A stretch of 64,000 nt of DNA from Rhizobium sp. JAB6 (GCF_003024605.1 NZ_PYJQ01000005.1:62001-126000), one strand, 5' to 3'. Numbered from the stretch's first letter, positions 17,919 to 26,394 are shown. The notes: generated from the sequence alone by a model not told the origin. Program-made: numbers and translations.

Positions 17919-18833
17919 ATGATGGCGCGGTTTGTTCGGTGGTTGCTTTGCCTTTTCGGTGTGATCATCCTGGGCTGTGGCGCATTTTACGTCATCACCG
18001 CGCCGTCGCCGCTGCCGGCGAGCCATTGGGCCAATCTCGGCGATCCCGATCTCAAGAATGGCGAGACGGTCTTCTGGGCTGGCGGCTGCACGAGCTGCCA
18101 TACCGCTCCCGGCGCTCAGGGCGATGCCAAACTGGTGCTTTCCGGCGGTCTCGCTCTCACCAGCCCCTTCGGCACCTTCCATGTCCCGAATATCTCGCCG
18201 GATGAGAAGGCAGGGCTCGGAAGCTGGACGCTTGCCGATTTCGGCAATGCCATGAAGCGCGGCGTCGGCAAAAACGGCGAACATCTCTATCCGTCTTTTC
18301 CGTACGGCTCCTATATCCGCATGAGCGACAAGGATATCAACGATCTCTGGGGCTTCCTGAAGACGTTGCCGAAGAGCGGCAATGTCGCTCCGCCGCACGA
18401 GCTGCCCTTTCCCTTCAATATCCGGCTGGCGCTCGGCGGCTGGAAGTTCCTCTATCTCAACGATCAGCCGCGCGTCGTGCTTGCCAATGCCGACGAGAAG
18501 ATCAAGCGTGGTCAGTATCTCGTGGAAGGGCCGGGCCATTGCGGCGAGTGCCACACTCCGCGCGACAGCCTCGGCGGCTTCGTGAGCGGCCAATGGCTGG
18601 CGGGTGCGCCCAATCCGGAAGGCAAGGGCCAGATTCCCGATATCACACCCGGCTCGAAGGCGATCGGCGGCTGGAGCGCCGGCGACATCGCGAACTACCT
18701 CGAAACCGGCTTCACCCCGGACTATGACTCTGCCGGCGGTTCCATGGCCGAAGTCCAGCAGAACATTGCCCATCTGCCCGCAACCGACCGCGAGGCGATC
18801 GCAGCCTACCTGAAAGCGCTGCCGGCGAAGTGA
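17919..18833 (+). CDS. dihaem cytochrome c, membrane-anchored
   Basis: A 304-residue cytochrome c with one N-terminal hydrophobic segment (residues 7-28), either an uncleaved anchor or a signal. Two haem sites: C57-T-S-C60-H61 in the GGCTSCHTAPG context and C208-G-E-C211-H212 in GHCGECHTPRD. The spacing and the HTPRD ending resemble cytochrome subunits paired with membrane sugar/alcohol or aldehyde dehydrogenases, but no such partner is adjacent. The double ATG at 17919 has AGGGGG upstream. Downstream gene is convergent 3 bp away. Confidence 0.88.
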   Translation: MMARFVRWLLCLFGVIILGCGAFYVITAPSPLPASHWANLGDPDLKNGETVFWAGGCTSCHTAPGAQGDAKLVLSGGLALTSPFGTFHVPNISPDEKAGLGSWTLADFGNAMKRGVGKNGEHLYPSFPYGSYIRMSDKDINDLWGFLKTLPKSGNVAPPHELPFPFNIRLALGGWKFLYLNDQPRVVLANADEKIKRGQYLVEGPGHCGECHTPRDSLGGFVSGQWLAGAPNPEGKGQIPDITPGSKAIGGWSAGDIANYLETGFTPDYDSAGGSMAEVQQNIAHLPATDREAIAAYLKALPAK

Positions 18834-18836
18834 AAT

Positions 18837-19616
18837 TCAAGCCGCGTCTGGCCGCCTAGCGAGATAGAGATGCGTTTCATAGTGCAGCTCGAATTCACCG
18901 CCATGCGCGTTGATCGCGCGAGCAAACTTAGAAAGCAGTATTTCCCGCTGATCCTCGGCCAAAAGCCGGTAGCTCGAGAGCGTGCGCAAAAGGTCGGTAT
19001 AGCTTTGTGCCGTGTGTGAGCGGCTCCAGCGATAGCAGTGATGGATCGGTGTCTCGAAATAGCTGGACTGCAGCAGCTCCTTGGCAAAGGGGCCGTCGGG
19101 CAGATACCAGGCTTCCGCGGGAGGCCCGGCAAGCTGCGGCGCGTAGCAGGCGTATATCCGGGCAAATTGTTCGAAAAGCGGCTCTTCGGATGGCATTGGC
19201 ACATTGCCGAAGACGGCGAGTGTTCCTCCCGATGCAAGGAAAGCGGCCGTCCTGGCGAAGCGCAGTTCCGGCGAAACCCAGTGGAAGGATTGCGCCGCGA
19301 ATATCAGCCTGAAGCTCTCCGGTTTGCCCGGCCATGCTTCGAAGGTGGTTTGCTGGAACCGCACTCGCGGGAATTCCGCCAATCTTTTTCGTGCGGACGT
19401 AATCAGTTCCACGCCGGGATCAAGCGCGAGAACGGAAAGGCCCCGGCGAGCAAAGCCCTCGGTCGCCTGTCCGGTGCCGCAGCCGATTTCGAGGACCTGA
19501 TCCTTCGCTTGCAGCCCGGCAAAATCGATGACATCGGCAAAAACCGCATCGGGATAGAGTGGGCGGGAAGTATTATAGAGACTGGCGACACTATCGAATG
19601 TGAACCGCTGTTCCAA
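18837..19616 (-). CDS. class I SAM-dependent methyltransferase
   Basis: A 259-residue methyltransferase. Motif I is VLEIGCGTGQATEGFARRG near residues 38-56; VLALDPGVELI provides the acidic residue after beta 2; IFAAQSFHWV is motif IV (typical of ubiquinone/tellurite-type enzymes). Substrate unknown. The most credible start is TTG at 19616 with GGAG nine bases before it; the open frame extends to 19724 but would overlap the opposite gene, and no in-frame ATG lies closer. The gene is divergent from the C39-like protein. Confidence 0.78.
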   Translation of the reverse strand: MEQRFTFDSVASLYNTSRPLYPDAVFADVIDFAGLQAKDQVLEIGCGTGQATEGFARRGLSVLALDPGVELITSARKRLAEFPRVRFQQTTFEAWPGKPESFRLIFAAQSFHWVSPELRFARTAAFLASGGTLAVFGNVPMPSEEPLFEQFARIYACYAPQLAGPPAEAWYLPDGPFAKELLQSSYFETPIHHCYRWSRSHTAQSYTDLLRTLSSYRLLAEDQREILLSKFARAINAHGGEFELHYETHLYLARRPDAA

Positions 19617-19690
19617 GTCGCATCTCCAGTTGCAGATCGAAGTCGGCAGCCATTTTTCTAGCGCATTTCCGGTCAAGCTTGTAGTCACGG

Positions 19691-20341
19691 ATGCAGCAGC
19701 AGGAGAGGGTGGTCGTGGAGGCAAGAGTCGCGCAAAAGGTTCCTTATTTCAGCCAATGGGAAACGCCTGACATGACCTTGGCGGTCGTGGCCGAAGGCGC
19801 GCAATCGGCCTTGCTCAGAGATCCGCTCTGGGCATCATCCGGCGCAAACAGCGTCGAGGACTATGCGCGCTGGGCCGGTAATCTCTGCGGCATGGCCTGC
19901 CTGAAGATGGTGCTCGCCGCCCGCACCGGCAAAACCATACCGATCATGGATCTCGCCATGGGCTGCCGGGAGTATGGCGGCTATGTCGAGGAGGCGGATG
20001 GCAGGATCAAGGGGTTGATCTATGCACCCTTCGTCCCATTCGTTCGTCACCGTTTTGATCTGAATGCCCGGGTCGCCACCGGAATTTCCGTCGCCGATAT
20101 CGTCGATATTCTCACGCAGTCGGAGTTCTTCATCGCGTCGGTGCATCATTCGATCCGCTGGCCGGAGACCGAGCCGCCGGCCAAGGGCGGCCATCTCGTG
20201 CTGGTGACATCAATCGACGGAAACGGCATCCGCTTCCACAATCCGTCCGGTCACGTCGATGCGACGCGCGAGAATGTGGAGATGCCGCTCAGGACTTTCG
20301 AGAAGTTCTTTGCAGGCCGCGGGATCGCCATCGATCACTGA
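19691..20341 (+). CDS. peptidase C39-like family protein
   Basis: A 216-residue protein with the C39/papain-like arrangement. NLCGMACLKMVLAA at 64-77 holds two cysteines (C66, C70); the second or first would be the nucleophile. A histidine occurs in KGGHLVLVTSI, and IRFHNPSGH provides the expected Asn/Asp. No signal peptide or transmembrane segment is seen. Stand-alone C39-like proteins in alphaproteobacteria have no clear substrate. It is not next to an ABC exporter or bacteriocin gene, so a bacteriocin-processing role is unlikely. Confidence 0.75.
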   Translation: MQQQERVVVEARVAQKVPYFSQWETPDMTLAVVAEGAQSALLRDPLWASSGANSVEDYARWAGNLCGMACLKMVLAARTGKTIPIMDLAMGCREYGGYVEEADGRIKGLIYAPFVPFVRHRFDLNARVATGISVADIVDILTQSEFFIASVHHSIRWPETEPPAKGGHLVLVTSIDGNGIRFHNPSGHVDATRENVEMPLRTFEKFFAGRGIAIDH

Positions 20342-20400
20342 AGCATTTCCGGAAAAAGTGCGGAGCGGTTTTCCGCCCGGAATGCGCAAAACCAGAAACA
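20342..20400. repeat. RIME-like intergenic mosaic element, copy 3 (half)
   Basis: Begins AGCATTTCCGG, then GCGGAGCGGTTTTCCGCCC and GGAATGCGCAAAACCAGAAA. Matches the left half of the 1911 copy. It starts at the stop codon of the C39-like gene. Confidence 0.7.
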
Positions 20401-20444
20401 CTCCAAAACTCAATATCGGATGGCGATCCTCTTAAAGGCCGGCA

Positions 20445-20933
20445 TCAGGCGAGAGCCTGCAGGTAGCGCATGCCGGTAACCGGGCGCGGCTTGAAATCCA
20501 TGTTTTCGTAGAAGCGGTGGGCCTGGAAATTGCCGGTCGCTGCGCCAACGGAAAGATAGCTGCAGCCCGCTTTGCGGGCGATATCGCGGGCGCGGTCGAC
20601 CAGATGCTGCCCGACGCCATGGCCGCGATGGCCGTCGCGGACGAAGAGATGGTGCAGGTCCATGCCGCGCTGGCCTTCCTGCGCCTTGTAAAGGGGCACG
20701 AGGATGGCGTAGCCGATCAGCCCTTGCTCCCCTTCGGCCACGAACGCGGTAATCCATGGCACCGGGCCGAAGAGATCGCGCTCAAGCTGCTGCGGCGTCG
20801 TGCCGGCGGGGTCGCCGTGATGCGCGGCCAGCAGCCGGATCATGTCGTTGAGTTCGGGCAGGTCGCGCGGCTGAGCATTGCGGATGGTCAGAACCGGCGG
20901 GCGGAGAAGTGAGATGTCGCTATCGTCCAGCAT
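20445..20933 (-). CDS. GNAT family N-acetyltransferase
   Basis: A 162-residue acetyltransferase with the GNAT fold. Motif A is LFVRDGHRGHGVGQHLV (R/Q-x-x-G-x-G/A), followed by ARDIARKAGCSYLSVGA and NFQAHRFYENMDF, the C-terminal signature. Acceptor unknown. The gene is alone, preceded by a short gap from the terminator shared with the MerR gene. Confidence 0.87.
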   Translation of the reverse strand: MLDDSDISLLRPPVLTIRNAQPRDLPELNDMIRLLAAHHGDPAGTTPQQLERDLFGPVPWITAFVAEGEQGLIGYAILVPLYKAQEGQRGMDLHHLFVRDGHRGHGVGQHLVDRARDIARKAGCSYLSVGAATGNFQAHRFYENMDFKPRPVTGMRYLQALA

Positions 20934-20984
20934 GGCATTTTGCGTCCTTGTTTTTTGAATGAGCCGTCAGGACGCTGCCGATAC

Positions 20985-21013
20985 AACAAAGCCGCCTGAC
21001 GGCGGCTTGTTGA
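20985..21013 (-). terminator. hairpin downstream of the MerR-type gene
   Basis: CAACAAAGCCGCC and GGCGGCTTGTTG pair with one bulge around TGAC. Read on the minus strand it follows the merR stop by about 120 bp and ends in a T-rich TTTGTTG, so it probably ends the merR message. Confidence 0.5.
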
Positions 21014-21131
21014 CAATATGATCTGTCTTGGCCGCCCCTTACAGGTACAGCCAAAAATACGAGCAATTATGGAGCGCGTGCGTGATCATGGGCGCATCAA
21101 TGATCCGCTTTGGCAACTTTGTCAATGGGGC

Positions 21132-21545
21132 TCAATGCTCGTGTTCGCACAGGCTGTGGTCGGAGAGCGCGCGGATGACATAGCAGTCCTCGATGCTGTG
21201 GCCGTCGCAATGCGAGACGATGCGCTCCAGCTCATGCTCCAGCTTCTTCAGCCGCGCGATCTTGGTGCGAACGTCATCCAGATGCTCCTTGGCGATACGG
21301 TCGGCACCGACGCAGGGGCGGTCCGGATGCTGGCTGAGCGAGATCAGCTCCTTGATGGCATCGATCGTCAGGCCAAGATCGCGGCCATGTCGGATAAAGG
21401 CGAGGCGCTCAAGATCGGCTTTGGAATAACGCCGCTGATTGCCTTCGCTGCGTTCCGGCTCCGATATCAGGCCCATCTGTTCGTAATAGCGGATCGTCGG
21501 CACTTTCACGCCGGTCCGTTTGGATAGGTCGCCGATGGTCAGCAT
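21132..21545 (-). CDS. MerR family heavy-metal regulator (ZntR/CadR-like)
   Basis: A 137-residue MerR regulator. Residues 1-40 form the winged HTH (IGDLSKRTGVKVPTIRYYEQ), then a coiled-coil dimer helix. Metal ligands: C78 (DRPCVG), C113, H116 and C121 (HCDGHSIEDC), and a terminal Cys/His cluster (C133, H135, H137). This C-x-x-H-x4-C loop resembles Zn/Cd/Pb sensors rather than the C-x7-C copper sensors. Its own promoter contains a palindrome at 21563-21577. No P-type ATPase is adjacent, so its target is likely elsewhere. Confidence 0.85.
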   Translation of the reverse strand: MLTIGDLSKRTGVKVPTIRYYEQMGLISEPERSEGNQRRYSKADLERLAFIRHGRDLGLTIDAIKELISLSQHPDRPCVGADRIAKEHLDDVRTKIARLKKLEHELERIVSHCDGHSIEDCYVIRALSDHSLCEHEH

Positions 21546-21562
21546 GGTATGGCCTCAAATAT

Positions 21563-21577
21563 CTCTAGTCTCTAGAG
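21563..21577 (-). promoter_or_regulatory. MerR-type palindrome upstream of the merR gene
   Basis: CTCTAG-TCT-CTAGAG, perfect 6-bp halves with 3-bp spacer, 18 bp before the regulator start. Similar CTCTA/TAGAG dyads are known in CadR/PbrR/ZntR promoters. The layout suggests autoregulation. Confidence 0.6.
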
Positions 21578-21696
21578 TAATAGATGAGCCGCCATGTCGA
21601 ATTTGCAAGGGCGGGCCACCTTCGGATGCCGCCGCCATAGTTGATGTTCCCATAGGCCGCCATATTCAAAAGGTGACTTCCAATTTTCTGCCATGG

Positions 21697-21718
21697 ATAG
21701 TATACCCCCCTATATTAT
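21697..21718 (+). promoter_or_regulatory. RcnR/DmeR-type operator
   Basis: ATAGTATA-CCCCCC-TATATTAT: AT-rich arms (7 of 8 bases complementary) around six C, as expected for CsoR/RcnR-family binding sites. It lies 13 bp before the dmeR start. Confidence 0.75.
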
Positions 21719-21731
21719 AATAGAGGCCACG

Positions 21732-22004
21732 ATGTCCCATACCATTCGACAGCAAGCTAAGCTCCTTTCCCGCATCCGTCGCCTCAAAGGCCAGATGGAG
21801 GCCGTGGAGCGTGCGTTGGAGGCTGAGCGGCCGTGTGGGGAAATCTTGCAGCTCCTTGCTTCCATTCGCGGTGCCCTGACAGGGCTGACCGGAGAGGTGC
21901 TGGAGGATCATCTGCACGAGCATGTGCTGCATGCCGAAACTGAAGAGGCCCGCCGGCAGGCGGTCGATGAGATAGCCGACGTGCTGAAGACCTATCTGCG
22001 GTGA
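21732..22004 (+). CDS. dmeR: DmeR, RcnR/CsoR-family Ni/Co-responsive repressor
   Basis: A 90-residue all-helical CsoR-family repressor. It has the complete RcnR metal-ligand set: H3, C35, H60 and H64 (DHLHEH region), which predicts Ni(II)/Co(II) sensing rather than Cu(I). The start at 21732 was chosen so that residue 3 is His and GAGG lies upstream; an in-frame ATG at 21693 would overlap the operator. It forms an operon with the efflux gene dmeF, 31 bp downstream. The DmeR-DmeF pair is known from Rhizobium leguminosarum, where it gives cobalt and nickel tolerance. Confidence 0.88.
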   Translation: MSHTIRQQAKLLSRIRRLKGQMEAVERALEAERPCGEILQLLASIRGALTGLTGEVLEDHLHEHVLHAETEEARRQAVDEIADVLKTYLR

Positions 22005-22035
22005 CGGTTCCGGCGTCAAAAGAGAGACTGATGTC

Positions 22036-23019
22036 ATGAGTATTTCCTCCGAAATGGGCCACAGCCACGTTTTTCTGGGGTCCGACCACCAGCGCAACGA
22101 ACGCCGCATCTGGCTCGTCATCGCACTGACCGCGGTGATGATGGTGGTCGAGATCGGCGCCGGCACGATCTACGGCTCGATGGCGCTGCTCGCCGATGGC
22201 TGGCATATGTCGACCCATGTCAGCGCCATGCTGATTTCAGCGCTCGCTTATCTCTACGCGCGCCGCCATGCGCATAATGCGCGCTTCACCTTTGGTACCG
22301 GCAAGTTCGGTGATCTCGCGGGTTTTGCCAGCGCCATCGTGCTGGCAATGATCGCGCTGATCATGGGCTGGGAGAGCATTTTGAGATTGCTCGATCCGGT
22401 GGCGATCAATTTCCGTGAAGCGATTGCGATCGCCGGGCTCGGACTTATCGTCAATCTCGTCAGCGCATGGCTCCTGCGCGACGATCATAGCCACCATCAC
22501 CACGGACACAGCCACGCCCACACTCATGATCACGCCCATCATCATGAGCATCATAACGATCACCATCACGACCATGGCCAAAAAGGCGGCAGGGATAACA
22601 ATCTGCGCTCCGTCTATGTCCATGTCATTGCCGATGCGATGACATCGGTTCTGGCCATCGTCGCCCTGTTGCTCGGCAGCCGTTTCGGCTGGACCTTCCT
22701 CGATCCGGTTATGGGCATCGTCGGCGGCCTGGTGATCCTGCAATGGGCCTGGAGCCTGCTACGCGCTTCCGGCGCGGTTCTCCTCGATTTCATCCCGCGG
22801 GGTGAGGATCTGCCGGATGAGATCCGCGAGGCGATCGAGACGGATGAGGATCGCATTACCGATCTGCACGTATGGCAGGTAGGCCCCGGGCATCATGCGG
22901 CCATCGTCGCGGTGGTAACGCCTGTCTCGCGCGATCCATCCTTCTACAAGGCGCGGCTTGCCGAAATTCATGAGCTCTCCCATGTGACGGTCGAAGTTAC
23001 CGTCGACAAGGCCGCCTAA
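22036..23019 (+). CDS. dmeF: DmeF, CDF-family Co/Ni efflux protein
   Basis: A 327-residue cation diffusion facilitator with about six membrane segments. Metal-site motifs are LLADGWHMSTH (D54, H57) in TM2 and HVIADAMTS (H196, D200) in TM5. The long cytoplasmic loop at 151-180 is extremely His-rich: 19 of 30 residues are His. The C-terminal cytoplasmic domain contains LHVWQVGPGHHAAIV. It exports divalent metal by proton exchange. The same-strand operon with dmeR and the DmeR-type operator upstream indicate induction by Ni or Co. Confidence 0.92.
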   Translation: MSISSEMGHSHVFLGSDHQRNERRIWLVIALTAVMMVVEIGAGTIYGSMALLADGWHMSTHVSAMLISALAYLYARRHAHNARFTFGTGKFGDLAGFASAIVLAMIALIMGWESILRLLDPVAINFREAIAIAGLGLIVNLVSAWLLRDDHSHHHHGHSHAHTHDHAHHHEHHNDHHHDHGQKGGRDNNLRSVYVHVIADAMTSVLAIVALLLGSRFGWTFLDPVMGIVGGLVILQWAWSLLRASGAVLLDFIPRGEDLPDEIREAIETDEDRITDLHVWQVGPGHHAAIVAVVTPVSRDPSFYKARLAEIHELSHVTVEVTVDKAA

Positions 23020-23105
23020 AATCCGCTAGCAATCGGTAAGGTCAGAGGCTTGCCATATTCCTCGCATAGCCCAAAATCTGCCCGATTCCGCTGGAGGCCC
23101 CTCGC

Positions 23106-24107
23106 ATGCCCATATTGCTTACTCGCCGCCGCCTCATGGCAGGCTCGGCGCTGCTTCTTCCCGCCCTGACGCTCGGCCCCGATGCGCTTTTCGCCCAGGA
23201 TAGCGGCACATCACCGCAGACGCCTGCGGCAACGGATAATTCGGCAGCGCCCGACACCAGCGGCCAGGGAATGGAAGGAGACGGCGGAGGGCAGGATAAT
23301 TCGCAGCTGTCCGACGATGTCGACAAGCAATTAGCCGACTTGGAAAAGAAGACCGGCGGCCGTCTCGGCGTTTCGGTGCTCGACACTGAAACCAACATTT
23401 CGCTCGGCCATCGCGAGGAGGAGCATTTCCCCCTGTGCAGCACCTACAAGGCGCTTGCCGTCGGCTTCGTGCTGGCGCGCGTCGATCAGGGTGCGGAAAA
23501 GCTCGACCGTCGCATCACCTATGGCAAGGACAAGGTGGTCACCTATTCACCCGAAACCGAAAAGCATGCCGGTGGCGATGGCATGACCATTGCCGAGCTC
23601 TGCGCAGCCGCGATCACGCTGAGCGACAATACGGCGGGCAATCTTCTGCTTGAGAGTTTTGGCGGACCTGCCGCATTGACCTCGTGGCTGCGCACTACCG
23701 GCGATACCGAAACCCGCCTCGACCGCAACGAGCCGGATGTCAATCAGGCCGCCAAGGGCGACCCTCGCGACACGACGACCCCGGATGCGATGCTTGACAG
23801 TATCGGGCTTCTGACACTCGGCAATACGCTCTCGGACACATCGAGGGAGCAGCTGGTAAACTGGCTCGTCGCCAATACGACAGGCAACAACCGCCTGCGC
23901 GCGGACCTGCCGAAGGAGTGGAAGGTCGGCGATAAGACCGGCACCGGCAATAACGGCTCCTATGCCGATATCGCCGTCATCTGGCCGCGGGACCGTGGCG
24001 CGATCCTGGTCGCGACCTTTGTTGCCGAGGCGACCGCGCCTGCAAAGGATGTCGAGGCAGTGTTTGCCGAGATCGGCAAGATCGTTGTCGGCATGGTCGG
24101 GCAATAG
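23106..24107 (+). CDS. bla: class A beta-lactamase
   Basis: A 333-residue serine beta-lactamase. Active-site motifs: S112-T-Y-K115 (CSTYKAL), S173-D-N (LSDNTAGN), E209-P (DRNEPDVN, the omega loop) and K277-T-G-T (DKTGTG). The N-terminus TRRRLMAGSALLL is a twin-arginine signal, predicting Tat export, with cleavage near residue 30. A 40-residue acidic/Ser/Gly linker (31-70) separates signal and catalytic domain, which is longer than usual. Whether it gives clinical resistance is not evident. The gene is monocistronic and ends at a strong terminator. Confidence 0.92.
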   Translation: MPILLTRRRLMAGSALLLPALTLGPDALFAQDSGTSPQTPAATDNSAAPDTSGQGMEGDGGGQDNSQLSDDVDKQLADLEKKTGGRLGVSVLDTETNISLGHREEEHFPLCSTYKALAVGFVLARVDQGAEKLDRRITYGKDKVVTYSPETEKHAGGDGMTIAELCAAAITLSDNTAGNLLLESFGGPAALTSWLRTTGDTETRLDRNEPDVNQAAKGDPRDTTTPDAMLDSIGLLTLGNTLSDTSREQLVNWLVANTTGNNRLRADLPKEWKVGDKTGTGNNGSYADIAVIWPRDRGAILVATFVAEATAPAKDVEAVFAEIGKIVVGMVGQ

Positions 24108-24126
24108 CGGGATATCGCAATGAAAA

Positions 24127-24170
24127 GAAGACGATACGAGCGAGATGTGAATCAGCTCCGTATCGTCTTC
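24127..24170. terminator. bidirectional terminator between bla and the Ser/Asp-rich gene
   Basis: Perfect 12-bp arms GAAGACGATACG / CGTATCGTCTTC with a 20-nt loop. It lies between two convergent genes; short A/T runs on either side are weak. Confidence 0.75.
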
Positions 24171-24189
24171 ATGTAATCTCACAGTTTGC

Positions 24190-24729
24190 TCAGACTAGCG
24201 CCAATGCCGCGGCCGCGCTGTCCGTTTCCTGATCGCTATCACCATCGGCGTTGCCGGCCCCGAGCTTCTGCTTGATCTCATCGGCAATCTGGTCGTTGAT
24301 CGCCTTCTGGTCGTCGGACGACAGTGACTTGAAGGAATCTTCCGTCAGGCCGTGCGCCTCGAGATATTGCGCGCGGATTTTCTGGGCGGGCGTCATATTC
24401 GCCCACTTGGCGAACTCATCGAGAATATCCTGATCGGATTGTCCGCTTGACGATGCCGAGCTGCTTCCGTCCGCGGCAGCTACGCTATCCTGTTCGCCGC
24501 CGTCGTCCGATGTCGAAGATGAGGTGCTGCCAAACTGGCTGAGCCAGAGGCCGGACGAAATGGAGGAGGGGATACCGCTGGACGAGATAGAAGGTCCCTG
24601 CGCATCGTCCTGCTGGTCGCCGTCGTCCGGCAGCGAGAAGGGCGTGCTGTCATCACTGTCGCTGCTTTGCTGGCTGCGGATCGGCGTGCTGAAATAGTTC
24701 TGCGTGCTGCTGTGCACCTTCATCATCAT
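24190..24729 (-). CDS. unrecognised Ser/Asp-rich low-complexity protein
   Basis: A 179-residue protein starting with three Met (24729, 24726 or 24723; AGGGAGA precedes them, spacing favours the later ones). Residues 15-100 are dominated by Ser, Asp, Gly and Gln. A predicted helical domain then follows: DQDILDEFAKWANMTPAQKI, RAQYLEAHGLTEDSFKSLSS and DDQKAINDQIADEIKQKLG. The C-terminus is Ala/Asp-rich. No signal peptide. I do not recognise the family. The ordered C-terminal part (about 100-160) is the most informative for searching; the rest is probably disordered. Confidence 0.7.
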   Translation of the reverse strand: MMMKVHSSTQNYFSTPIRSQQSSDSDDSTPFSLPDDGDQQDDAQGPSISSSGIPSSISSGLWLSQFGSTSSSTSDDGGEQDSVAAADGSSSASSSGQSDQDILDEFAKWANMTPAQKIRAQYLEAHGLTEDSFKSLSSDDQKAINDQIADEIKQKLGAGNADGDSDQETDSAAAALALV

Positions 24730-24794
24730 ATCTCCCTATGGGTTGAAACGACGATGACTCTGCAAGCCTGCACGGGGCTTATGCCGCGGCTTCT

Positions 24795-26300
24795 TCAGGT
24801 GCCGCAAAAGGTTTGAAGCACCCGTTCCGCCGGCAATGGCGGCTCGGCATAAGGCTCAAAAGCAGGCTGATCCTCGTAAGGTGTTGCAAGCACCTTCAGC
24901 AACGCCTCGAACAACGAGAAATCACCATCCTCGACGGCAGCTTCGATGGCCTGCTCGATTCGGTGATTGCGGGGGATGAAGGCCGGATTGACCTTGCGCA
25001 TCGCGGTTGCCCGTGCAGACGGGGTTTGCGGATCGCGACCGAGGCGCTCCCGCCAGCGTTCGAGCCATGGCGTCGCTGATTCGGGATCGTTGAACGTTAC
25101 GGCAAAATCGGCCACGTCCTCGTTCGCCGCCAGGGTGGCAAGCCGGCGGAAGGTGAGCGTGAAATCCGCACCTTGCTGCTGCATCGTCGCCAGGAGCGAC
25201 TGGATCAGCTCGAGATCGCCGTCCTCTTCGCTTGCAAGGCCGATCTTGGCGCGCATGCCGGCAAGCCAATAGGTCTGAAAGCGTTCGCCATAGGCTTTGA
25301 TGACCGTGTTCGCCAAAGCGATCGCCGCATCGACGGAGGGGTCGATCAGCGGGATCAGCGTCTCGCCGAGACGCGCCAGATTCCATTGGCCGATCGCCGG
25401 CTGGTTGGCATAGGCATAGCGGCCATTGCGGTCGATGGACGAGAAGACGGTCGCCGGATTATAGGCATCCATGAAGGCGCAGGGACCGAAGTCGATCGTT
25501 TCGCCCGATACGGTCATATTGTCGGTGTTCATCACGCCGTGGATAAAGCCGACATGCAGCCAGCGCGCGATCAGCGAGGCTTGCCGATCGGCTACGGCTT
25601 CCAGCAATGCGAGGTAAGGGTTTGCCCGATCTTTGATTTCGGGATAGTGCCGCGCGATAACATAATCCGCCAACGTCTTGACGCTCTCCGTATCGCCGCG
25701 CGCGGCAAAAAACTGAAATGTGCCGACACGGATATGGCTCGCCGCTACGCGCGTAAAGACGGCGCCAGGCAGGACTTCCTCGCGATAGACAGGTTCTCCG
25801 GTCATTACGGCAGCAAGCGCCCGTGTGGTGGGAATGCCGAGCGCGTGCATCGCCTCGCTGACGATATATTCGCGCAGGATCGGCCCGAGGGCGGCCCGTC
25901 CATCGCCGCGGCGGGAAAACGACGTGGGTCCCGAACCCTTGAGCTGAATGTCGCGGCGCCTGCCGTTGCGATCCTTCACCTCGCCAAGCAGGATCGCGCG
26001 GCCATCGCCGAGCTGCGGCACGAAATTGCCGAACTGATGGCCGGCATAGGCCATCGCGATCGGCTGCGATCCCGGCAGCGGCTCGTTTCCGGAAAAGATC
26101 GCTGCAGCATTTCGTTTCAACGCCTCGACATCCAGACCGAGCTCCCGCGCCAGCGCCTCATTGAACTTGATCAGCTGCGGCGCGGCAACCGGTGTCGGTG
26201 CCTGATCCGCGAAAAACTGCGGCGGCAGGCGCGCATAGCTGTTGTCGAAGGCAATCGGCGGCGCCCGAAGCGCGGTATCATCGTGAAGAGGAGAGCTCAT
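24795..26300 (-). CDS. selO: SelO/YdiU family protein adenylyltransferase
   Basis: A 501-residue pseudokinase of the SelO family, which transfers AMP to protein hydroxyls. Motifs include [38 protein letters not shown] and [21 protein letters not shown] (catalytic and metal-binding loop, shown here as the family's long signature in part). The C-terminus is Cys-Gly-Thr: the Cys is the antepenultimate residue, where eukaryotic SelO has selenocysteine. ATG at 26300 was chosen by family length; the upstream extension is unrelated. Monocistronic. Confidence 0.9.
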   Translation of the reverse strand: MSSPLHDDTALRAPPIAFDNSYARLPPQFFADQAPTPVAAPQLIKFNEALARELGLDVEALKRNAAAIFSGNEPLPGSQPIAMAYAGHQFGNFVPQLGDGRAILLGEVKDRNGRRRDIQLKGSGPTSFSRRGDGRAALGPILREYIVSEAMHALGIPTTRALAAVMTGEPVYREEVLPGAVFTRVAASHIRVGTFQFFAARGDTESVKTLADYVIARHYPEIKDRANPYLALLEAVADRQASLIARWLHVGFIHGVMNTDNMTVSGETIDFGPCAFMDAYNPATVFSSIDRNGRYAYANQPAIGQWNLARLGETLIPLIDPSVDAAIALANTVIKAYGERFQTYWLAGMRAKIGLASEEDGDLELIQSLLATMQQQGADFTLTFRRLATLAANEDVADFAVTFNDPESATPWLERWRERLGRDPQTPSARATAMRKVNPAFIPRNHRIEQAIEAAVEDGDFSLFEALLKVLATPYEDQPAFEPYAEPPLPAERVLQTFCGT

Positions 26301-26394
26301 GGTCTTAAGGTAGGGTCGACAGGGAGGCAGCGCAAGGCGTTTACTCCCGGTAGGAAACCATCCTACTTTATCCCACCGGATATGAGGGTTTGCC

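Noticed and set aside
22487..22580. Possible simple repeat or CRISPR-like array in the CAC/CAT-rich stretch
   Set aside because: It is the coding sequence of the His-rich DmeF loop. There is no repeat-spacer structure.
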